Shown: in pieces, positions 6,741-16,795 of the stretch
Layout: each line of letters opens with the position of its first letter
How positions within the stretch are numbered: position 1 is the stretch's first letter
Source: Linderina pennispora
Taxonomy: Eukaryota; Kickxellomycota; Kickxellomycetes; Kickxellales; Kickxellaceae
Length of the DNA stretch: 64,000 nt
Assembly: GCF_002104995.1 (NCBI RefSeq)
Contig: NW_024468249.1
Span: 2,108,001-2,172,000, forward strand
Direction: 5' to 3'
Notes under the pieces: generated by a model
Seen by the model: only the letters and a program-made list of their open reading frames with translations
What the model was told of the DNA's origin: nothing
The model's database searches: none
Translations under genes and position numbers: made by a program

Positions 6741-9700
6741 TTTCTCCCCTTGTACCCAGCAGCGGACTCTCGCCCGCTAAGATACTCGTGTAGCACCTCT
6801 TGTGCATTGACCAGTTCGGATTCGGCCAGCCATTCGTCGTACTCTGGTCCCTGTCCTTTCCAGCGGATTAGATACAGTGACTCCCCCTCGTGAGGGCAGC
6901 AGTGGTCCAAGATCGCCTCGACTTCAAACTCTAACTCGCCCCCTACGACTAGCGGGTTTGGCGTCGACGGTCCCCCTTCGCGCCTATAGCGAACCGATTC
7001 CACCGCAGGCTTTAAGAATGCCACCGAAATGACTGGGTGGATCCTGATGTCGCTTGGCAAATCTAACCGGTAGGCATTCTTACCAATGGCTTCCATTACT
7101 ACATATGGACCATGCCAACGGGGTAGTAAGGACTTGTTAACATTGGGCATAAGCCGTGTTGGGGCTGTCAGCTTTGAAGAGAGCATTACTTTGTCTCCCC
7201 TTGCGAATACAAGCTCGTCTCGACGCTTGTCATGCTGGTGTTTCATTGCAGCCTGGGCCTTTTCGATGCTTTCTTTGATTGCCTCACGCATGAGTCGAAG
7301 GTGTTTGGCACGAGAGGAAGCGAGGGGGTTGTAGTCGGATGGGGCGTCACCAGGAAGTGTCAAGAATGCGGGTTGTCTGGGTTCATAGCCGTAGTTGGCG
7401 TAGAATGGCGAAGTCTTTGTAGCTGAGTGTAGGCTGCTGTTGATGGCGAATTCTGCGTCGGTGAGTAGCTTACTCCAGTTGTTGCCTACATCATGGATAA
7501 ATGCCCGTAACATCGCTTCGAGTGTTTTGTTTGTCACCTCTGTCTGGCCGTCCGTCTGGGGGTGGTGGGCTGTGCTCATTCGGAGTTTCGTGCCTGTGAG
7601 TTTGGCTAGGGAACGCCAGAACGCTGATGTGAATCTGGGGTCGCGATCTGAGATGATTGAGCGTGGGTATCCGTGTAAGCGATATACTTGGTCATAGAAT
7701 AACTGGGCAGTTTCCTCGGCCGTGACAGAATTAGTTGTAGGGATGAAGTGCACCATTTTTGTCAGCCTATCAACGACCACGAGAATTGCTGAATATCTCC
7801 CCTCCGATAGTGGCAATTTGGTTATGAAGTCCATCGCAACGCCCTCCCATGGTTGGCTGTCAGGGGGGATTGGCTGTAGGAGGCCAGACTTATGAGCATG
7901 GCCCTTAATTTCGGCACATTGTGGGCAGCTGGCAACGAATTCTCTAACGTCTAAGAACATCCCGCTCCAATAAAAGAATTTGCGCAGTTTGTCGTAGGTC
8001 TTCTCGACGGCAAGGTGCATACCTACACGGGACTCGTGGAACTCCTCAAGTAGCTGGCGCCTGATCTTCTTCCGCCCCACGCATAAGCGCGAATTCTTGT
8101 ACAAATAACCGTCGGCGATATGGAATTTGGTAAGTGTAGATGTCGCTGATGATGCATGCTTCGTCTTGCCACTCAAGAACTCTGCGATATTGGTAAGGAA
8201 GCTATCGCCAATATAGGAGTCCTCTGGCGACTCTAGCAAGTCGGACTTGGCTTCTGAGGTAGCACGGACACGGGTAGGTTCTGGACCTGTACCAGTGGAA
8301 CCAAACCCATTTGTACCTCTGTCGGTTTTGCCTAGGCTGGAGACCTCAACGATGTTCGGGTGAGCGAAATGGAGTGGGATCAGTTGGGCGATACGGGTGT
8401 TTGCATCTACTACATATTTGGTGTCTGTGCTGTTATGTAGTAGGACTGTAACCTCCCCTGTATAGTTGGGATCAATCACACCACCAACTGCGACGACGCC
8501 CTTGGCTGCTAGGCTGCTGCGGCTACCAATCTGTAAATATGACCCGAGAGGTGGTCTGCATGCAATGCCTGTTGGGACGCACCCTGTCGATTGGGCACCA
8601 ATTGTCACCGAGTTTGTGCTGAATATGTCGAATCCTACATCAGAGGCATGGGCTTTTTGGGGGAAACGTGCTTGCGGGTGTAAGCGTTGGACTGCAAGTG
8701 TGTCACGGCTAGCCCCTGATCCCTGCGTTGTACTCACTGCCTCACATCTGGAGATATGGAGGTTTTCGAAGCCAGTAATCAGATCGGCAATATCGGTATT
8801 GGCTTGTGGACTCGGGGTCTTGAGGACATCTGTACTAGAGATCTTGGCATCACTAGTAACAATGAGCTGCTCCTGGCTGGGTAGGGTATCGTACTGAGGG
8901 TCTGGCTCTAATAGCTGGGTCGATGCTTCGAATAGCGGTTTTTGCTCCAGTAGACTTGTGAGGTTCTGGTGTAAGCTGTCGGCATGTGCTTGTAGGCGGC
9001 TTTCTTCCTTGTAGTGCGGTGACCGTGACAGTGCATCAGCAACTATATTCGATTCTCCTCAGATGTACTCCACAGTGAAGTCGAACTGGGCTAGAAAATC
9101 GAGATGGCGTGCATACATGTCATTGATTGCAGCCTGGATACGCAAGAACTGCAAGGCCCGCTGATCCGTACGGATTGTGAAGTGGATACCATGGAGGTAC
9201 TGTCGCCATGTCTGCAATGCCCGAATGATTGCTAACATCTCCTTACCATATGTCGCATAGCGTAGTTCACTCTTAGCTAGCTTAGCTGACATGAAGGCTA
9301 CAGGGTGCCAACCTGAAGCATCCTGCTGCTGTAGAACAGCACCAATAGCGAACCCAGAGGCATCTGTTTCAATGCGCTTAGGCTTGTCGGGGTCATATGG
9401 TTGGAGGACTGGCTCTGTGAGAATCGTGGACTTGAGTTCCTGGAATGCTGCTAGTGCTGCTGGCGTCATCACAAACATACCCGTTGGATCCTTGAGTAGA
9501 TCTGTAAGTGGACGAGTGATTTGGGAGAAGTTACGAATGAAGCGGCGGTAATAGTTTGCTAGCCCATGGAATTGGCGGACCTGTCGGACTGAGGTTGGGA
9601 CTGGCCAGGACTCGATAGCCTTAAGCTTGTCTGGATGCATCTTGACCTAGTCCTTAGCGATGACATACCCTAGGTAGTCTACCTTCGGCTTGAATAAGCA

Positions 9701-10996
9701 ACACTTGGCCAGTTTGCAGTGCATACAGGCTGTTTGTAGGGACTGGAGCACTGCTTGCAAATGACGCTCATGGTCTGCCTGGTTTCGGCTAAAAATCAGT
9801 ATGTCGTCAAGGTAAGCGAGGCAGTAGCCTGCGTCGATGTGGGGTGTAAGGACTCCTTGGATCGTTCGCTAAAAAGTTGCTGGGGCATTGCACAGACCGA
9901 AAGGCAGTACCTTGAAGTTGAATGTGCCCATACGGGTACGGAACGCTGTCTTGTACTGGTCCTCAGTTGCTATAGGGATCTGGTAATAAGCCTCACGTAA
10001 GTCAAGTGTAGAGAAAACAGAGCAACCAAAAATGACATCCAAGAACTCATCTGCACGAGGTAATAAGAAGGAGTCCTTCTCAGTCTGATCGTTGAGTTTA
10101 GTGTAGTTTATGCACATCCTCAGCGAGCCATCATGTTTCTTGACGAATAGGACTGGCAAGCCCCAGGGCGAATTGCTGGGCTCGATGTACCCCTTGTCTA
10201 GCAGCTCCGCTAGTTGCTTCCTGAGCTCCTCTGTCTCTAATGGCGATAGCGGGTATGGTCTCTGGGATGTCGGCTTCTCATTGGGGGTCAGGATTTGGTG
10301 GCGCTCATCTGTATCTAAGATTTGTCGCAGTGTCTCAGCAAAGACCTCTGCAAAGCGGTCAACCAATCCCGCTGCTATTGAAGGCATCATGTTGCTACTA
10401 CACTGTACGTCGACCTTTCGTGGGAAGATGAGGTACGCCTCTTGGATATGGCCAGCATCGCACTGGTGGCGTAGGGTTCACAGGCTCGAATGTTTGATCA
10501 AGCCTTCTCGGGTGTTTGTCAGCGCCCGGGCTGCTGTCACAGTGACTACTTCGCCACCAGCAGCAGTGAATGTCATAGAGTTTGTACGGGCCTCCAGCTT
10601 GGCGTCGTGCTGCACAAGCCAGTCCAAGCCTACTAAGATGTCATCCCGGATAGGTGTGACGATGCACACTATGCTCGTAGGCGGCAAGTCCTTGCCAAAT
10701 CTGGCCCTCAGAGTGACGCTCTGCATGGCTGAGTAGCGCGTGCTGCCATCTGCAAGGCAGATCTCCAGTGGTGTAGTCAACTGTTGGGTCTTCAGCCCCA
10801 GGTTGTCTACAACAGCCTGTGCCAGGAGTGTGCCAGTCGAGCCTGTGTCTATGACTGCCTGGACAACGTGGCGTCCTAAGTCAACAGGGAAGGTCATACT
10901 GTCGGTAGCTTTATCTGTCAGTTTTGTCTTGTTAACAATGACATTCGGTGAAGAGGGAGAGCCTATGACACTACCGGCGTCATGGCTCAGAAGTCT
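6662..10996 (-). pseudogene. Gypsy pol polyprotein (PR-RT-RH-dUTPase-IN-chromodomain), four nonsense codons
   Basis: One minus-strand frame runs the length of pol. Protease shows DTGST (about 10845). Reverse transcriptase shows the GSLRMCINYTKLN and LPFGLCNAPATF blocks and YLDD at 9803-9814. RNase H ends near 9062. A dUTPase domain with all five family motifs follows (about 8287-8695: SRSSLA, GVIDPNYTGEV and a RGTNGFGSTG tail are clear). The integrase zinc finger ends CPQC, and its core has the D, D and E positions (MDFITKL; ISDRDPRF; GQTEVTNKTLEAML). A chromodomain (about 6770-6940) shows the YLIRWKGQGPEYDEWL core. In-frame stops lie at 10478-10480 (TGA), 9869-9871 (TAG), 9647-9649 (TAG) and 9059-9061 (TGA). 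The frame is entered from gag by a -1 shift. Confidence 0.9.
6741..6751 (-). other. Polypurine tract
   Basis: Minus-strand purine run AAGGGGAGAAA immediately upstream of the 3' LTR. In LTR retrotransposons this site primes plus-strand DNA synthesis; position and composition fit. Confidence 0.75.
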
Positions 10997-11982
10997 TTTC
11001 CCAGTTGCGACTCAGCATCCGAATAGCTGTTGTCAGACTCTGCCGCCCCCTGTGGGAACATCGTCGCCTGTCTTGACTTGGCTTTGGCTTTGGCTTTGGG
11101 CATCCCGAGGGCACAGTTAGCCTTGACATGGCCGCGCTTACCACAGAGGATGCAGAGGCCTCTAGCAAGTCGGTCTAGGAACTCCTCATTCGTGCAAAAC
11201 TCCTTGTAGGGCTCGTAAGGGATAGGCGGTCGTTGGCGCAGTTCGCGTGGTTCCCCCTGGTTACGTTGGGCTGGGCAGCCCTTTGACTGGCGCGTGCCTA
11301 TAGCACGGATAGTACGACGCCCGAAGACTGTTCTATCTACCATCATGCCTTCTCCTTGGTCATTGCGTGCAGCTGCTATGATGCTTTGCCATGCGGCATG
11401 GCGTGATGCGAGCGTCATAGTATGCTCAAGGTCCTTCGGGCTCTTGTCAAGCGTATTGGCACCAATCGGGTCAGGTAGACGGAAGCAATACTCGATGTGT
11501 ACCCACTCAAGCTTACGATCAATACCTAGGCGGCGAATCACAGCTAGGTACTGGTTGTTGAATGCCTGGATATCTCCATCAAACATGAGGTTGCGGAACT
11601 GGAGTGCAGCTTCTACTGAGGTCTTCAGGCCGCCATAGGTAGCCATAATGAAGGACCGGAAGTTAGCCCATGTTGGGTCCGACAGTCCATGGCTACCACG
11701 GTAAGTGGTCCAGTCCTCGTGGACAAACTCATCGATAATATGCGGTATGGCTCGGGGCCACAGGGTTTCGGGCAGGGCATTGACGGACATAGCATCCTCA
11801 GCGCGAGCTAGCCATTGAGCGGGTGCCTTAGCATTGAGACGGAGTAGTGGGGTGCTGAAAATTGAGTCCTTAACGAGGCGAGCTAGGTTCATTTGCTCAC
11901 TAACTTGAGCTGGGGATAGGGTGGAGATCGGTTCCACCTTGCACGTGTCGCTGGATTCACCAGCTAGTTTCGAGTGGCTCAT
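10987..11982 (-). CDS. Gypsy gag (capsid/nucleocapsid)
   Basis: This intact 331-residue frame is the structural protein that packages element RNA. The first about 220 residues match the retrotransposon gag region (WANFRSFIMATYGG and the FNNQYLAVIRRLG helix). A CCHC zinc knuckle, CILCGKRGHVKANC, follows, then a basic KAKAKAK stretch. The ATG at 11982 is 29 bp downstream of the 5' LTR on the minus strand. The stop codon lies just after the slippery heptamer at 10996-11002, the gate into pol. Confidence 0.9.
   Translation of the reverse strand: MSHSKLAGESSDTCKVEPISTLSPAQVSEQMNLARLVKDSIFSTPLLRLNAKAPAQWLARAEDAMSVNALPETLWPRAIPHIIDEFVHEDWTTYRGSHGLSDPTWANFRSFIMATYGGLKTSVEAALQFRNLMFDGDIQAFNNQYLAVIRRLGIDRKLEWVHIEYCFRLPDPIGANTLDKSPKDLEHTMTLASRHAAWQSIIAAARNDQGEGMMVDRTVFGRRTIRAIGTRQSKGCPAQRNQGEPRELRQRPPIPYEPYKEFCTNEEFLDRLARGLCILCGKRGHVKANCALGMPKAKAKAKSRQATMFPQGAAESDNSYSDAESQLGKDF
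10996..11002 (-). promoter_or_regulatory. Probable -1 ribosomal frameshift site
   Basis: In the gag frame the codons CTG GGA AAA contain the heptamer G GGA AAA, which fits X XXY YYZ. It is two codons ahead of the gag stop (10987-10989). Slipping back one base after AAA enters the pol frame exactly, and pol is open from here through the protease. The geometry is that of a standard -1 site. I did not establish a downstream pseudoknot. Confidence 0.7.
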
Positions 11983-11988
11983 ATGGAG

Positions 11989-12007
11989 TAACTTAGTGAT
12001 GCTACCA
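11989..12007 (-). other. Candidate primer-binding site
   Basis: Three bases inside the 5' LTR the minus strand reads TGGTAGCATCACTAAG. TGGTAGC is complementary to the ...GCTACCA 3' end of initiator methionine tRNA, the primer used by Ty1 and Ty3 in yeast. After seven bases the agreement with the yeast tRNA ends. The same stretch is also complementary to the first bases of the LTR (TGCTACC). Confidence 0.5.
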
Positions 12008-12010
12008 AAA

Positions 12011-12174
12011 TAATATGTGGAAATATAGTGGTCAATGAGAATATATTCGGAGGAAAACGTCCTGGGGCGTGAGCCAGGGACCAGAGACGAGTGGGCTACT
12101 TGGCCTTATTTATGGACCTGCCGAGTGGCTGTGCTGCGACCCGCTTGCCACTAGTACGACCTTTTTGGGTAGCA
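12011..12174 (-). repeat. 5' LTR of the gypsy element
   Basis: This 164-bp LTR matches 6577-6740 over its full length with a few substitutions. It is the 5' LTR because gag starts next to it on the minus strand. An ORF of 116 codons (12096-12446) crosses its outer edge only because the LTR repeats the pol C-terminus. Confidence 0.9.
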
Positions 12175-14988
12175 GTGAGCGTATACTCATCTAGATTCGC
12201 CTCTGCGAGCACCTCATGCTGCAGTGTTGTCGCTGCTGATCTCGATCGAGCGACCTGCCAGTAGTCTCTCACACTTTCTGGGTACGTGGACAAACAAGCT
12301 CTGCGTCTGATCAGGTAACTTTGCGCTGTAATCTCCAAGGGGCGACCCGAGTCGGGTCCTGCCACCAGATCCTGGCTAAACCCCAGCACCGTGTGCAACC
12401 ACCCATCGCCCCTTTCCCCTACAAACCTTAATCCCCCGTCCACCAAACGTCAATCAGGCTCGTGAAAGCCCATTCCAGATCGCTGCCATCTAAAAAAACT
12501 TCCGAGCCAACTATAGACAACACACCTAATTAGCGTTTCACGCAACCCCCACCCGCAGTTCCGTTCTCGCCTAAAAGCGTGCTGATGGCAAGAGATAAGA
12601 CCAAACTGCAATCCACATCCCCCAAGGCTGACTTTCTAGTGTCGCCTTCTGTGACGTGCATTATCCCGCGCAATCAGTGCTCGGGATCGCAGCAGGAATG
12701 CCTGCTTGACCACAGCGATTGCCCAAGATAATGCTTTTCCTGGCCAGAACCCGCAGCTGTGCCTCGAATACGCGAACACATGACGCATTATACCCCTTGG
12801 GCACCTTATCAGCGCGGCATCAGTATCTGTCCCTCATCGCGCAAGCAGCTTTGGCACTTGTACCGAGCACACACCCACATCGAGCGGCATGAGCACCACT
12901 CCGCGGGTGTGCAGCTTAGCGCCTGCCGGAGAATACCCCTGGAATGGAACTCTCCCAGGTGCATAGGGAGTAGCAAGGGGATCACCACGAGGTTTGTAAA
13001 CGCCCGCATGTGAGGGCCCATTATGACGCTTTGGCTTGTGCCGTCCAGGCGCGGCTGTTTTTGCGATTGTTCCGTCAGGCGCATTTCCAGCAGCGACTAA
13101 GGGGGTGTGTCTCTTATCTGGGCCGGTAGGTTGATGAGCCCAGCGATGGGCAGAGATAATGCAAGCGAGTTTTAGTGCATGGGCTTTCTGGTTTACAGAA
13201 ACTGACGGAAAGTTATTCTGAAGGCTATGAGAAGGAGAGTAAAATGTTCAAAGAGGAAATGCCGGGGATTTTTCTGTCGCGTGAGGAAATTCGCGCCCTG
13301 GCTGGTATTTATAGGCAGCGAAAAAGGACAGCATAGGGACAGGCGCACACATCAGGGGCAGGAATTGCCTGGACGGACCTGGAGGAGGCTCTGGGCTCTC
13401 GCGCTTGTGCGGCGCTGCGAGCACGAAGTGCCGGTCGGTCTTCACCATATCCACTTGTAGAGTCCCGGAGCTGGCCGGGGAGAGGCATGGGGTGCTGCAT
13501 TCGGTGCTATATGCCCCTTATCCATCAGAAGTAGTGTCTGGCATATGACTGAACGTCAATGAAGAATGCGTTTTGTCGCCTTTGAGGCCATGATCTCTGG
13601 AGATAAGGCGCGTGGACATGCAAACAAAAGCGCCCCTGGGGATTGATGTAGCATTGGTCTATATTCTGCAGAGTCCGGCCAATTGGTGCTCTGCGATCGC
13701 TGCGCGATAAAGAGAAAAGAAGAGCGGTCGGGATATCTGCTGTACGCAGGCTCGGAGAGGGATCTACCGGCGCCGTTAATGTGACATCATGACAATTTGC
13801 CGCGTTAATGCCCAGCGGACCCGGCCATGGCCCACTGCGCTTTACGGGTTGGGAGTGGGCCTTTTGATTCCGGGGCCTTCCGAGTCGCGCTGGAGAGCCG
13901 GCTACTAGGCCCCCATTGGTTCCGGTCCTCGCATCTCGGAGCCCATCGGCATTTGAGCCACAGCAGTTTGCCGCTGCGGGTGCGCCGCAGTCTCGCGGGG
14001 GAGATGCGGCAAGAGTGCCCAGCAGCAAGAGGGAATCCGGGAGTATAGCGTCAGCGCATAGCGGTGCCTAGCCATCATTGCGCGCTGATGCACATGCTGC
14101 ACGCTACCTATCGCATGCAGCACAAACCAGCGTTCCGAGTTTCTGCTAGCGCACGCACCAAGGGGAATTTAGCCCTTGCCGCCGCATCATGGCTGGCAGC
14201 AGAGCGAGCCAGACCCTCAGGCCATTGTAAACACGCCGAATGCCCGGTCCAGCCGGCCCCCAATATGAGCAAACCGCACGAGCTGCTACTCTGACATGGC
14301 GGCCTCGCTCAGGGGTGGGGTTACATGCAGACAATCATCCAATACATGGTGCTCCATCTATTGCCAGGGACAGGTGGGGCCACCACCCCTTTGCCTGCGC
14401 CAGCCGTTCCGTAACACACCAGGCTCCGGCACAATCCGGGCAGGAGAGGAGGCATATACAGGATGCATGCTGGCTGGCATGCGCGCGCGGGTATGCTGCC
14501 TGTGCGCAGAACAAGACGCAAGTTTGCAGCCGGGAGGGGTCAGTGCCCCAGGCCTGCAGCGGCCGGCAGCCACGGCGAGATTGGTCTGTGATAGGCAATC
14601 CACCCAGCTTTAATTTCGCTACTTTTTGTTTCAGCTGCTTGTTTCCTGGTCATGGCGAAAGCGTCAAATAATCTCGCCCGCAGCGGCCCTTTTTTCTCGT
14701 TGCGGGCCGTTGCCAGGGGGTGTGTGACGAACCTCCCCCAAACCTTGGGATTTCCGGGCGTCTTTATTGGCGCAAAATCGATCCAAAATGCCAGAAGCTT
14801 TGGGCGGTGGGGGCCTGGCGAGCTAGAGCAAGTGCGAAAGTCAGGCTAAGCGCAATATACTGGACGCGCGCTAGTCTGGATCGCGAGTATAAAACCCCGG
14901 GGCATTTCCCTAAGCGTTTCTAAAATTTTTCTCTACACCACAACCAAACCTCGACTCTTCACACCCATCAAAAAACACAACCCAAACA
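12175..14988 (+). promoter_or_regulatory. Long upstream region of the glutamate dehydrogenase gene, with GATA sites
   Basis: I find no gene in these 2.8 kb; the frames (up to 167 codons) overlap on both strands, are GC-driven and show no protein features. Several GATA-factor core sites occur: GATAAG at 12594 and 13602, CTTATC at 13113 and 13517, GATAAA at 13706, plus GATAAT at 12726 and 13155. Fungal GATA factors of the AreA/Gln3 class regulate nitrogen genes, so these may be functional sites, though such short motifs also occur by chance. A TATA box lies at 14888 and a C-rich leader precedes the ATG. Confidence 0.5.
14888..14894 (+). promoter_or_regulatory. TATA box of glutamate dehydrogenase
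   Basis: TATAAAA, about 100 bp before the ATG at 14989, followed by a CA-rich pyrimidine-purine leader typical of highly expressed fungal genes. Confidence 0.7.
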
Positions 14989-16335
14989 ATGTCCACTGTT
15001 GCTGAGCAGATCAACGCTGTCCGCGCCAACATCCGTCGCCGCGACCCCGACCAGAAGGAGTTCCTTCAGGCGGTCGAGGAGGTCTTCGAGTCCCTCGCCC
15101 CCGTCTTCGAGAAGGACCCGCAGTACCTCGAGGCCTTCGAGCGCCTGGTTGAGCCCGAGCGCCAGATCGTCTTCCGTGTCCCCTGGATTGATGACGCCGG
15201 CAAGCAGCAGGTCAACCGCGGCTTCCGTGTCCAGATGAGCTCTGCCCTGGGCCCCTACAAGGGTGGTCTGCGCTTCCACCCGACTGTCAACCTGTCGGTC
15301 ATCAAGTTCCTGGCCTTCGAGCAGACCTTCAAGAACTCGCTCACCACCCTTATGATGGGTGCCGGTAAGGGTGGCTCCGACTTCGACCCCCGTGGCCGCT
15401 CCGACCGTGAGGTCATGGCCTTCTGCCAGTCCTTCATGACCGAGCTCCACCGCCACATCGGCTCGGACACCGATGTCCCTGCCGGTGACATCAACGTCGG
15501 CGCCCGCGAGATCGGCTTCCTGTTTGGCCAGTACAAGCGCCTTGCCAACAACTTCACTGGTGTCCTCACCGGTAAGGACCTCGCCTGGGGTGGCTCGCTA
15601 ATCCGCCCGGAGGCCACTGGCTACGGCTGCGTCTACTTTGCACAGAACTACCTTGCCCACAAGGGCGAGGCCTTCGAGGGCAAGCGCTGCATTGTGTCGG
15701 GCTCCGGCAACGTCGCCCAGTACACTGCTGAGAAGCTCCTGCAGCTTGGTGCTGTCCCCATCACCTTCTCCGACTCGAACGGTTACATCCTCGAGCCCAA
15801 CGGCTTCACCCAGGAGCAGATTGACCACGTCAAGGAGCTGAAGAACGTCAAGCGCGTCCGCATCTCCGAGTACTGCGCCTTCTCGTCCACTGCCCAGTAC
15901 TTTGCTGGCAAGAAGCCGTGGGAGGTTGCTGCCGACTACGCCTTCCCCTCGGCCACCCAGAACGAGATTGACGAGGAGGACGCCAAGGTCCTGGCTGCCA
16001 ACGGTGTCAAGGGTGTCTTTGAGGGCGCCAACATGCCGTCCACCAACGAGGCCATCGAGGTCTACAAGAGCGCCGGCTTCATGTTCGGTCCTGCCAAGGC
16101 TGCCAACGCCGGTGGCGTCGCTGTCTCTGGCCTCGAGATGGCCCAGAACTCGCAGCGCCTGCAGTGGACCCGCCAGGAGGTCGACGACAAGCTCGAGAAG
16201 ATCATGAAGGACATCTTCAACAACTCGCTTGTCGCTGCCGAGCGCTACGGCCTCAAGGGCGACATCCAGGCTGGTGCCAACATTGCTGGCTTCATCAAGG
16301 TTGCCGACTCGATGATCAGCCAGGGCTGCGTCTAA
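14989..16335 (+). CDS. GDH1: NADP-specific glutamate dehydrogenase
   Basis: This 448-residue cytosolic enzyme aminates 2-oxoglutarate with ammonium and NADPH to give glutamate, the main ammonium-assimilation step. It is close in length to yeast Gdh1 (454). Substrate-side motifs are KGGLRFHP (residues 91-98) and [12 protein letters not shown] (123-134, with the active-site lysine region), and the nucleotide fold carries GSGNVA (238-243). The gene is a single exon with strongly C-ending codons, as expected for a highly expressed gene, and contains no stops or shifts. The ATG follows a CA-rich leader and a TATA box 100 bp upstream. Convergent with RPL5 downstream. Confidence 0.97.
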   Translation: MSTVAEQINAVRANIRRRDPDQKEFLQAVEEVFESLAPVFEKDPQYLEAFERLVEPERQIVFRVPWIDDAGKQQVNRGFRVQMSSALGPYKGGLRFHPTVNLSVIKFLAFEQTFKNSLTTLMMGAGKGGSDFDPRGRSDREVMAFCQSFMTELHRHIGSDTDVPAGDINVGAREIGFLFGQYKRLANNFTGVLTGKDLAWGGSLIRPEATGYGCVYFAQNYLAHKGEAFEGKRCIVSGSGNVAQYTAEKLLQLGAVPITFSDSNGYILEPNGFTQEQIDHVKELKNVKRVRISEYCAFSSTAQYFAGKKPWEVAADYAFPSATQNEIDEEDAKVLAANGVKGVFEGANMPSTNEAIEVYKSAGFMFGPAKAANAGGVAVSGLEMAQNSQRLQWTRQEVDDKLEKIMKDIFNNSLVAAERYGLKGDIQAGANIAGFIKVADSMISQGCV

Positions 16336-16795
16336 GTTTCCTTCTCCCCGACCAAACCTTGTCCATTTAGCAAACTTTAATCTCCCAGTTTTGTACCAAA
16401 AAATACTCGCATTCCAAAAATCAAGATCAAAAAATAGCGCAGCTGATGTGCTTCATGCGCTGCTGGCGCCAGCGCAACGCCAGGTCAAACTCATGCGCAC
16501 CGCAGAGCTCGGATCTCAGCAATTGCTTTTTTGAGCTACGTGCATGCGACTCCCCCTGAGACCCCTTAAATTAACGAGTATCGCCAGCGCGCAAATAACC
16601 GGCATTTCGCTTGTGCTTTGTAGGACGTGAAGATGGACAGGGCTCTTATTGCACAATTTTAAACAACTTATACACTGCAAAGCAACATTTTGCGATGGGG
16701 CAAAAAATGTGGCGGGGTGCCACCTCGCAGTCTGGTATTGGGTAGTCGGAACGTTATCAACGAGAGCCTGCGCCAGCAAGCAACACGCTGGAGAT
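16336..16795. other. Convergent intergenic region
   Basis: This 460-bp stretch holds the 3' ends of glutamate dehydrogenase (plus) and RPL5 (minus). AT-rich segments just after each stop probably hold the polyadenylation signals. No gene is seen. Confidence 0.6.

Larger units (their letters stand above)
6577..12174 (-). mobile_element. Ty3/gypsy chromovirus LTR retrotransposon with dUTPase
   Basis: The 5,598-bp element is bounded by 164-bp LTRs (6577-6740 and 12011-12174) and flanked by the direct repeat GTGAG (6572-6576 and 12175-12179), a 5-bp target duplication. Gene order on the minus strand is gag, protease, reverse transcriptase, RNase H, dUTPase, integrase, chromodomain, which makes it a gypsy-type chromovirus. 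Gag and pol overlap with a -1 shift. Pol is in one frame but carries four stop codons, so this copy is dead unless mobilised in trans. The LTRs differ at a handful of positions, suggesting a fairly young insertion. Confidence 0.93.

Noticed and set aside
12096..12446. 116-codon frame at the outer edge of the 5' LTR
   Set aside because: Its C-terminus is the LTR copy of the pol end; the rest has no protein character. It is an accident of the repeat.
13525..14028. 167-codon minus-strand frame upstream of glutamate dehydrogenase
   Set aside because: No motif, signal peptide or family resemblance, and competing frames on both strands; judged non-coding.
14968..16335. Long antisense and third-frame ORFs across glutamate dehydrogenase and, likewise, RPL5 and Sec3
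   Set aside because: GC-ending codons keep other frames free of stops; the sense frames match known families over their full length.
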